Positions 6,374-11,627 of a stretch of 11,627 nt of DNA are shown here, in pieces. Numbering within the stretch: position 1 is the stretch's first letter; each line of letters begins with the position of its first letter. Origin of the DNA: Bacillota bacterium. GTDB taxonomy: Bacteria; Bacillota; Limnochordia; Darwinibacteriales; DTU012. The notes below the pieces were generated by a model. It had not been told where the DNA came from and searched no databases. It saw only the letters and a list, made by a program, of their open reading frames with translations. The translations under genes were made by a program, and so were the position numbers. The stretch covers positions 1-11,627 of the forward strand of contig JAAYLQ010000120.1 of the NCBI GenBank assembly GCA_012521805.1, given 5' to 3'.

Positions 6374-6970
6374 TCAGCGAATCGGCTTAAGCCATTCACC
6401 CAAATATGTATAAGATGCCGGTTTCATCTTCAACTCCGACAAACTGTATAACCTTGCGATATCATCTTCGCTTACTGCACTCATCAAAATAGCGCTGCCG
6501 CAGTTGGAACAGACCAATTCCACTTTATCAGGATAGACATCTATCCCCACCGCAGGATCGCTGCAAGTGCAGCCAATTTTCTGCGCAGCAGCTAATTTTT
6601 GTAAGTAAGCTAAAATCTCAGTCATGATCTCTGGAGCAAAAAAATCATCTGGTTCAAGCAAATCACTGTCAAAGTCGGCTGCTGCCTCCTTAACATACTC
6701 TGCTTCCCCAAAGTAGCCTAATATTTCACCTTCATCCGGCGAATAAAATGTAAGTAATGGCGCTGACCAAAACTCTCTAAACGGAAACAATAATCGCACT
6801 CTATCCCCCGCAGGAGTTAATAAACTCACTTCATAGCGCCGATTGTGCTTGGTAATATGGGCTTGAGTAAAGCCGCAAGTACAATGGAACGCACGAGGAG
6901 AACTAGACAGTTGGAAGAGCGAAAATTGATGATAATGCAGTTGTTCACAAGCTGGGCAGTAGATAGCCAT
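6374..6970 (-). CDS. Double zinc-ribbon protein of unknown function
   Basis: 198 residues, soluble, no recognised family. Two cysteine pairs near the N-terminus (Cys5/Cys8 in CPAC, Cys30/Cys32 in CTCG) and two near the C-terminus (Cys134/Cys136 in CTC, Cys154/Cys157 in CSNC) suggest two zinc ribbons around an acidic middle segment (about 85-115: DFDSDLLEPDDFF). The start chosen is the ATG at 6968-6970, which puts the first CxxC at residue 5 and has GGAGAG about seven bases before it. A TTG at 6992-6994 is a real alternative: it has AGGGGG nine bases upstream, in the same 16-base sequence that precedes fba, and would add eight residues. It lies 16 bases upstream of fba and is probably cotranscribed with it. 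A nucleic-acid or chaperone-type role is possible but unproven. Confidence 0.75.
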   Translation of the reverse strand: MAIYCPACEQLHYHQFSLFQLSSSPRAFHCTCGFTQAHITKHNRRYEVSLLTPAGDRVRLLFPFREFWSAPLLTFYSPDEGEILGYFGEAEYVKEAAADFDSDLLEPDDFFAPEIMTEILAYLQKLAAAQKIGCTCSDPAVGIDVYPDKVELVCSNCGSAILMSAVSEDDIARLYSLSELKMKPASYTYLGEWLKPIR

Positions 6971-6993
6971 AGTTCTCTCTCCAGAAAGCAGCA

Positions 6994-7009
6994 ATTTATA
7001 ATTCCCCCT
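6994..7009 (-). repeat. 16-base exact repeat, copy 2 (before the zinc-ribbon gene)
   Basis: Minus-strand AGGGGGAATTATAAAT, identical to 6356-6371. Here its last bases run into a TTG codon in frame with the zinc-ribbon gene, so the repeat could be an alternative ribosome-binding site 24 bases upstream of the preferred ATG. Confidence 0.85.
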
Positions 7010-7025
7010 ATCTTTTCTCTAGCTA

Positions 7026-7451
7026 TTATTCGCTACAAATCAGCGGATCCCTTTCTAGAGGGGGGAATTGTTCGACTTCTTTCACACCGCCAAAAAGATC
7101 GTAGTAAACGAGGAGACTGCCCGATGCTGTTTGAATTTCTTCAACCGCGTAATCTACAACCATCAGCACCACCCGGCCCAGCTCGTTCATATAAAATATT
7201 CCTTCTTGAAAGTAATTTTCCGCAACCGGGCGAGTGGACAGCAGTGAAACTGGTTGGCCGCGTCTATATATCTCTACCTGATCAGCCAATTCTAGGATCT
7301 GCATGCGGCCTTCTGACAGCACTCTAATTTTGTTCTGCTCCGGAAAAACCTCGAGAATCTCACCATGCATAAATGCAGCTCTGCCTAAAACTGTGCCTGT
7401 CGAGAGGTTAAGCAGCAAAACAACCAGCAAACAAATGTTTACATATCTCAT
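7026..7451 (-). CDS. Small secreted protein of unknown function
   Basis: 141 residues. An N-terminal signal peptide is clear (MRYVN then the hydrophobic ICLLVVLLLNLSTGTVLG to about residue 23); there is no lipobox cysteine. The mature part alternates hydrophobic and polar residues, such as GEILEVFPEQNKIRVLSEG at 30-48 and GRVVLMVVDYAVEEI at 92-106. This suggests a small beta-rich fold, possibly OB- or barrel-like. No catalytic motif is visible and I do not recognise the family. The start is ATG at 7449-7451 with AAGGGG at 7460-7465, eight bases before it; that site sits inside a strong hairpin. The gene follows the pyrG terminator and precedes the zinc-ribbon gene by 55 bases. It is at the place where B. 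subtilis has ywjG, but there is no evident similarity. Confidence 0.75.
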   Translation of the reverse strand: MRYVNICLLVVLLLNLSTGTVLGRAAFMHGEILEVFPEQNKIRVLSEGRMQILELADQVEIYRRGQPVSLLSTRPVAENYFQEGIFYMNELGRVVLMVVDYAVEEIQTASGSLLVYYDLFGGVKEVEQFPPLERDPLICSE

Positions 7452-7452
7452 T

Positions 7453-7484
7453 ATGCATACCCCTTTCTACCAAGGAGTATGCAT
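7453..7484 (-). promoter_or_regulatory. Hairpin masking the ribosome-binding site of the secreted-protein gene
   Basis: On the minus strand ATGCATACTCC (7474-7484), a 10-base loop, GGGGTATGCAT (7453-7463). Ten of eleven positions pair as Watson-Crick and the remaining one can form a G-U pair in RNA. The second arm contains most of the AAGGGG site and ends one base before the ATG, so a folded message would have low translation initiation. As DNA it could also be an operator. The adjoining CCAAATTTGG (7485-7494) is a separate perfect palindrome. Confidence 0.6.
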
Positions 7485-7503
7485 CCAAATTTGGTGTTTT
7501 ATG

Positions 7504-7531
7504 CAAAAAAGGTCAGATTATTGCTCTGACC
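7504..7531 (-). terminator. Intrinsic terminator overlapping the end of pyrG, probably bidirectional
   Basis: On the minus strand GGTCAGA, loop GCAATAA, TCTGACC, then TTTTTT (7505-7510). The stem begins in the last codons of pyrG and the TAA stop lies in the loop. On the plus strand a T-run at 7536-7542 also follows the hairpin. It should separate argS-DUF624-pyrG from the downstream genes. Confidence 0.85.
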
Positions 7532-9128
7532 CTTGTTTTTTTAATGCCGCTTGAATAAATCCTTTAAACAAAGGGTGCGGATTATTTGGTCTCGATTTGA
7601 ATTCAGGATGGAATTGGCAGGCTACAAACCAAGGATGTTCCGGCAGTTCGATAACTTCCACTAGAACACCATCAGGTGACAATCCTGCAAAAAACATCCC
7701 ATGCTGTTCGAACAATTCCCGATAGGCATTATTGAACTCATAGCGATGGCGGTGACGTTCCTGGATCGTATCAGTTTGATAAAGCTGCCAGCTTTTTGAT
7801 TCCCGATTCAGCTCACAGGGATATAAGCCAAGCCGCATAGTCCCACCTTTGTTGGTTTGGTTCTGCTGATCTGGCATCAAATCAATCACATGCTCGCCGT
7901 CTTCTTGAAACTCAGAGCTGTTAGCATTCTCAAGACCACAGACAGATCTAGCGAACTCAATAACAGCACACTGCATCCCCATACAGATTCCAAAGAAAGG
8001 AATATTATTTTCCCGGGCATAGCGTACAGCGTTAATTTTACCTTCTACGCCTCGGGAACCGAATCCACCCGGTACTAAGATTCCATCCACTTCAGCCAGA
8101 GCGCTGGCATTAATATCGCCAGACTCTAAGCCTTCCGAATCAATCCATACAATTTCAACATCTGTTTGTTCTGCAAATCCAGCGTGGCGCAGCGCTTCAA
8201 CTGCACTCAAGTATGCATCCGGAAGTGCAACATATTTACCTACAATCGCAACTTTAACCCGGTGTTTCGGATTTTTGATCGCCTCGACCAGCTGCTCCCA
8301 CTCCCGCAAATCTAACTCATTGCAGTTTAAATTCAGCTTTTCGCAGACAATCCGATCCAATCCGGCTTCTGCTAGAAGCAGCGGTACCTCATAAATTGAT
8401 GAAACGTCAGTATTAGGGATTACTGCCTGCTTTTCAATATCACAGAACAAGGCAATCTTAGCTCTGACATCTTCAGGAAGTTCCGATTCGCTTCTGCAGA
8501 CAATAATATCTGGTTGAATACCGATGGACCGCAGTTCCTTCACGCTGTGCTGCGTTGGTTTAGTTTTCAATTCTTTAGCGGTTTGAATATATGGTACCAG
8601 GGTTACATGAATATACAAACATGAGTCCTTACCGATATCGCTTTTAAATTGGCGGATCGCCTCTAAAAAGGGAAGACTTTCTATATCGCCAACCGTTCCC
8701 CCAATTTCAACGATTACTACATCCGCATAACTATCCGCTGCTACCCATTTGATCCGTTCTTTGATTTCATTGGTAATATGAGGAATCACTTGTACAGTTT
8801 CGCCGAGAAAGTCGCCTCTGCGCTCTTTTTGTAAAACAGACCAATATATTTTCCCGGTAGTAACATTACTCCGCCTAGATAAGTTAGTATCGATAAAGCG
8901 CTCATAATGACCAAGATCTAAATCTGTTTCGGCACCATCATCAGTGACAAATACTTCACCATGTTGAAAAGGGCTCATTGTGCCTGGGTCTACGTTGATG
9001 TATGGATCCAGTTTGAGACTGGTAACCTTTAAACCGCGGTTTTTCAATAATCTACCAAGAGACGCTGCAGTTATCCCCTTGCCCAAGCTGGAAACTACAC
9101 CGCCTGTTACGAAAATATACTTGGTCAT
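7518..9128 (-). CDS. pyrG: CTP synthase
   Basis: Converts UTP to CTP with ATP and glutamine, the last step of de novo pyrimidine nucleotide synthesis. 536 residues, the usual length. N-terminal synthetase domain: MTKYIFVTGGVVSSLGKG with P-loop Lys17, LDPYINVDPGTMSPFQHGEV at about 40-59, DDGAETD at 63-69 (ATP/Mg), GGTVGDIES at 143-151. C-terminal class I glutamine amidotransferase: VPGGFGSRG at 352-360, nucleophile Cys382 in FFGICMGMQ, and His507/Glu509 in FHPEF. All catalytic residues are intact. Start: the ATG at 9126-9128 is nine bases after AGGAGG; an ATG three codons earlier abuts that site and cannot be used well. It follows the DUF624-like gene by 14 bases, so the C-stretch leader attenuation known for B. 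subtilis pyrG has no room here; regulation would act at the argS promoter. Confidence 0.97.
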   Translation of the reverse strand: MTKYIFVTGGVVSSLGKGITAASLGRLLKNRGLKVTSLKLDPYINVDPGTMSPFQHGEVFVTDDGAETDLDLGHYERFIDTNLSRRSNVTTGKIYWSVLQKERRGDFLGETVQVIPHITNEIKERIKWVAADSYADVVIVEIGGTVGDIESLPFLEAIRQFKSDIGKDSCLYIHVTLVPYIQTAKELKTKPTQHSVKELRSIGIQPDIIVCRSESELPEDVRAKIALFCDIEKQAVIPNTDVSSIYEVPLLLAEAGLDRIVCEKLNLNCNELDLREWEQLVEAIKNPKHRVKVAIVGKYVALPDAYLSAVEALRHAGFAEQTDVEIVWIDSEGLESGDINASALAEVDGILVPGGFGSRGVEGKINAVRYARENNIPFFGICMGMQCAVIEFARSVCGLENANSSEFQEDGEHVIDLMPDQQNQTNKGGTMRLGLYPCELNRESKSWQLYQTDTIQERHRHRYEFNNAYRELFEQHGMFFAGLSPDGVLVEVIELPEHPWFVACQFHPEFKSRPNNPHPLFKGFIQAALKKQGSEQ

Positions 9129-9142
9129 TGCGAGCATCCTCC

Positions 9143-9835
9143 TTACTCCAAATCTTTACTATGACCATTACTAGAATCCACCAGTTCCACCATGATCGAG
9201 TTCTGCAACAAACTAATCACAGTGAACCATAAAAGAATTACAGGAATCACTAAAATAAAAGAAATAAATGTCAGTAAACCACAGACCAAAAGCAGCACCA
9301 AGCTTACTAATAGGTTGTCCACTACTAATCTAGCGGACCGCAGAATCACTGCTCGAACGCCGAGGTCGTATTGTACTAAATGCGGGAACACAAACTGTGC
9401 CACTAAAAGCCAGAACAGTGCTAAGTACAGCACCATTCCGGTAATAACTCGCATTATAAACGAAGCAGAACTTGAGGTCAATGTAAAAAGACCAGCAATC
9501 GCTAACAGGGTAACAATCCCAATCCCAACTAATGCCAGACCCCGCCAAAAAAACCGCTTCAAAGCCTGGACAAATTCGCCTACAGATATTTCGTTATTGC
9601 GAACTAACTGCCAGACTAAATATTGGACCGCGGCTGTGACCGGACCCAGCAGAAAAAGGGATGCGGCGATAAAAACAAAAAACCATCCTAAACTTCCTTT
9701 AGTAAAGGCATCAATAAACAGTGGTGAAAAAGACAGTAAAAACCATACCAGATTCAGCACTATCAAAGTAGTGAAATGTTCCCAGCTGGTTTTCAACGCC
9801 TGCAGAATCAGCTTACCAGCTTGTGAGATACCCAT
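9143..9835 (-). CDS. DUF624-like integral membrane protein
   Basis: 230 residues with five or six hydrophobic segments at about 22-43, 51-75, 99-119, 128-150, 174-195 and 193-213. The signature GPVTAAVQYLVWQLV at 64-78, followed by an amphipathic SVGEFVQALKRFFWRG, is like the YesL/DUF624 family (GP-x-TAA then a region rich in F and W). Members are common in Firmicutes, often near carbohydrate genes, and their function is not established. The start ATG at 9833-9835 has AGGAGGT five bases upstream; that site begins just after the TAG of argS. The 12-base gap to argS and 14-base gap to pyrG indicate a three-gene unit. The charged tail (DSSNGHSKDLE) is probably cytoplasmic. Confidence 0.8.
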   Translation of the reverse strand: MGISQAGKLILQALKTSWEHFTTLIVLNLVWFLLSFSPLFIDAFTKGSLGWFFVFIAASLFLLGPVTAAVQYLVWQLVRNNEISVGEFVQALKRFFWRGLALVGIGIVTLLAIAGLFTLTSSSASFIMRVITGMVLYLALFWLLVAQFVFPHLVQYDLGVRAVILRSARLVVDNLLVSLVLLLVCGLLTFISFILVIPVILLWFTVISLLQNSIMVELVDSSNGHSKDLE

Positions 9836-9847
9836 CGAATACCTCCT

Positions 9848-11524
9848 CTACATCCTTTCCGGTGCAGATATACCCATCAAGCGCAAAACCCTCTGAAGCA
9901 CAATCCGCACACAGTTAACCAAGACTAACCGGGCATCTCTCAGTGCATCCTGCTCTCCTAAAACATGGCAGTGGGTGTAGAAAGAGTGGAACAAACCTGC
10001 CAATTCTAGTGCATAGCTAGCGATTCGATGGGGTGCTCTCTCTACTGCTGCAGTCAAAATTTCATCTGGTAATTCGGCTAGTTTTTTAATTAAATCTATT
10101 TCTAATTCATGATTCAAAAGTTTGCAGTCAACCGCTTCAATTGATTTAACCGGTATATTTTGCTGCTCGGCTTGTGCCAAAATGCTGCAGATGCGAGCAT
10201 GGGCATACTGAATGTAATAAACAGGATTTTCATTGCTCTGCTCAGCAGCCAAAGTTAAATCGAAATCTAAGTGGGAATCTAGACTGCGCATTACAAAAAA
10301 GTAACGGGCTGCATCTCGACCAACTTCATCTAACAAATCTTGAAGTGTAATAAACTCTCCGGCACGCTTTGACATCTTAACCTGCTTGCCATCGCGGAGC
10401 AGAGCTACATATTGAAGGATCAAGATTTCCAGTGCATCTTCAGGATAACCAAGGGCTTGTACAGCCGCTTTCATCCTGGCAATATAGCCATGATGATCCG
10501 GACCGAGGATATCTATTAGTTTGGTAAATCCACGTTTGAGCTTATCATAATGGTAAGCGATATCAGCGGTTACATAAGTATAAGTTCCATCATTTTTAAT
10601 AATTACTCGGTCTTTATCGTCTCCGAAATCCGAGGAGCGAAACCACAGCGCTCCCTCAGCTTCGTACATATAACCACGCTCGGTTAGGAGCTGAATAATT
10701 TCTTCCAGTTTATTAGCTTTGTGCAGATCCTGCTCTCTGAACCAGCGATCAAACTCCACGTTAAACTTCTGCAGATCCTGCTTTTGTGATTCAACCATTT
10801 GATCGATGCCCCAGGTGCGGCAGTATTCCAGCTGCTCAGCCTCATCCATCTGATCAAAATCGGCCGCTTCCGCCTTTAATCTTTTCGCCAAATCTGCTAC
10901 ATATTCACCAGGATATCCATCCTCAGGAAACGGATAGCTGGGATCCTCCAACTGCCGATACCGGGCTAGTAAGGAACGGGCAAAAATTTCAGTCTGCACA
11001 CCAGCGTCGTTAACGTAATATTCGGTTGCTACATCATAACCAACCGCCTTCAATAGATTGGCTAAGGTATCCCCAATCGCAGCAGCGCGGGCGTTGACCA
11101 CGTTCATCGGACCAACAGGGTTGGCGCTGACAAACTCCAACAACAGTTTTTCCCCATTGCCGTAATTAGAAGCACCATAATTCAACTGCTGGGTTTCAAT
11201 CACATCTAGCACATCATAGAGCCACTGTTTTGTCAGGAAAAAATTAATGAAACCCGGACCGGCAACCTCGATTTTCTCGATCATTTCCTGCGTGCTTAAA
11301 AGCGCAGCAATTTTTTCAGCCAGATCTCTTGGTTTCATGCCGGCAGGTTTCGCCAAAACAAGTGCAATATTAGACGCAAAATCACCGTGAGCTTTATCTT
11401 TAGGTATTTCTAAAGTAATTTCCGGTAAATCTGCTACTTGTAATTCTCCTTGGGCAACCAGCTGTTCCAATGCTGATTGAATCAGTGCTGCTAATTCCTG
11501 TTTCTGAGTAGATAATATATTCAT
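9848..11524 (-). CDS. argS: Arginyl-tRNA synthetase with an atypical HIGH motif
   Basis: Class I synthetase that charges tRNA-Arg. 558 residues, the usual length. N-terminal tRNA D-loop-binding domain about 1-95 (IPKDKAHGDFASNIA), catalytic domain about 100-425, then the DALR anticodon-binding domain from about 430 (NPVYYIQYAHARICSIL to the end). Family landmarks are FVSANPVGP at 131-139, EYYVNDAG at 168-175, LGPDHHGYIARM at 340-351 and KMSKRAGEF at 383-391. The HIGH site (residues 141-144) reads NVVN instead of HxGH or HxGN, so both histidines are missing, while the KMSKR loop is consensus. Start: ATG at 11522-11524 with AAGGA eight bases upstream; an in-frame ATG seven codons earlier has no site. 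First gene of the argS-DUF624-pyrG unit. There is no T-box leader. Confidence 0.95.
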   Translation of the reverse strand: MNILSTQKQELAALIQSALEQLVAQGELQVADLPEITLEIPKDKAHGDFASNIALVLAKPAGMKPRDLAEKIAALLSTQEMIEKIEVAGPGFINFFLTKQWLYDVLDVIETQQLNYGASNYGNGEKLLLEFVSANPVGPMNVVNARAAAIGDTLANLLKAVGYDVATEYYVNDAGVQTEIFARSLLARYRQLEDPSYPFPEDGYPGEYVADLAKRLKAEAADFDQMDEAEQLEYCRTWGIDQMVESQKQDLQKFNVEFDRWFREQDLHKANKLEEIIQLLTERGYMYEAEGALWFRSSDFGDDKDRVIIKNDGTYTYVTADIAYHYDKLKRGFTKLIDILGPDHHGYIARMKAAVQALGYPEDALEILILQYVALLRDGKQVKMSKRAGEFITLQDLLDEVGRDAARYFFVMRSLDSHLDFDLTLAAEQSNENPVYYIQYAHARICSILAQAEQQNIPVKSIEAVDCKLLNHELEIDLIKKLAELPDEILTAAVERAPHRIASYALELAGLFHSFYTHCHVLGEQDALRDARLVLVNCVRIVLQRVLRLMGISAPERM

Positions 11525-11563
11525 CACTGACATCCTTCCACACATTACAAACTTACCTCAAAT

Positions 11564-11592
11564 AGTATATCAAAAATATCGGTGAAAATAAA
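11564..11592 (-). promoter_or_regulatory. Probable argS operon promoter (extended -10)
   Basis: Minus-strand TATACT (11564-11569) preceded by TG one base away (TGATATACT), with a weak -35 TTTATT (11587-11592) at a 17-base spacing. The predicted start near 11557 gives a leader of about 33 bases. The extended -10 would compensate for the weak -35. Confidence 0.6.
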
Positions 11593-11627
11593 CTTCTTTT
11601 TCGGACAAAATATACATATAGGAGTGA
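11593..11627. other. AT-rich edge of the window
   Basis: I see no gene here. The last plus-strand bases (AGGAGTGA) could be a ribosome-binding site of a divergent gene starting beyond the window, but no start codon is visible to support it. Confidence 0.3.

Noticed and set aside
9129..9142. Reiterative-transcription control of pyrG as in B. subtilis
   Set aside because: The gene is 14 bases behind an upstream gene with no own promoter or initiating GGGC leader and attenuator visible.
9192..9896. Plus-strand open frame of 234 codons opposite the membrane protein gene
   Set aside because: Its Thr/Asn/Lys-rich composition is the complement of hydrophobic codons on the other strand; the minus-strand gene has family signatures and a strong ribosome-binding site.
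11525..11627. T-box or other riboswitch before argS
   Set aside because: The leader from the predicted start is only about 33 bases and contains no specifier loop, T-box sequence or terminator.

Overview
The window reads as ordinary chromosome of a low- to mid-G+C Gram-positive bacterium (Bacillota, Clostridia- or Limnochordia-like; the genus cannot be told from this stretch). The reasons are strong AGGAGG-type Shine-Dalgarno sites, several TTG/GTG starts, sigma-A type promoters with extended -10 boxes, a zinc-type L31 protein, and a gene order that echoes the Bacillus subtilis pyrG-ywjG-spo0F-fbaA-...-rho-...-rpmE segment. Every convincing gene lies on the minus strand, so the region is transcribed from position 11627 towards 1. 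Many start codons were moved inward from the longest possible reading frame because a clear ribosome-binding site and the family N-terminus agree on a later start.

Layout in transcription order. (1) argS, a DUF624-like membrane protein and pyrG form a tight run (gaps of 12 and 14 bases) behind a promoter at about 11564-11592, and end at a hairpin terminator that contains the pyrG stop codon. (2) A small secreted protein, a double zinc-ribbon protein, fba (class II aldolase), rho and a LysM/M23 peptidoglycan hydrolase follow in the same direction without a clear terminator between them; a perfect 12-bp hairpin sits in the rho leader. The two unrecognised proteins occupy the interval where B. 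subtilis has ywjG and spo0F. (3) rpmE has its own near-consensus promoter and its own terminator. (4) dusB starts only 17 bases after that terminator and appears to lack the usual first dozen residues. (5) A two-gene unit, an HTH regulator and a protein of the family often labelled 'quinate 5-dehydrogenase', has its own promoter with a palindrome over the expected start point; the two genes abut as TAAATG. (6) The left edge holds the start of a further gene that looks like an ISLre2/UPF0236-type transposase, with a possible insertion-sequence end just after the preceding stop codon.

Most of the content is housekeeping: Arg-tRNA charging, CTP synthesis, glycolysis, transcription termination, cell-wall remodelling, ribosome assembly and tRNA dihydrouridylation. 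I see no CRISPR array, RNA gene, phage module or defence system. The points most worth a second look are the NVVN sequence in place of the HIGH signature in ArgRS, the HTH/'quinate dehydrogenase-like' pair with its palindrome, the hairpins that cover translation starts, a 16-base exact repeat at two ribosome-binding sites, and the short DusB N-terminus.
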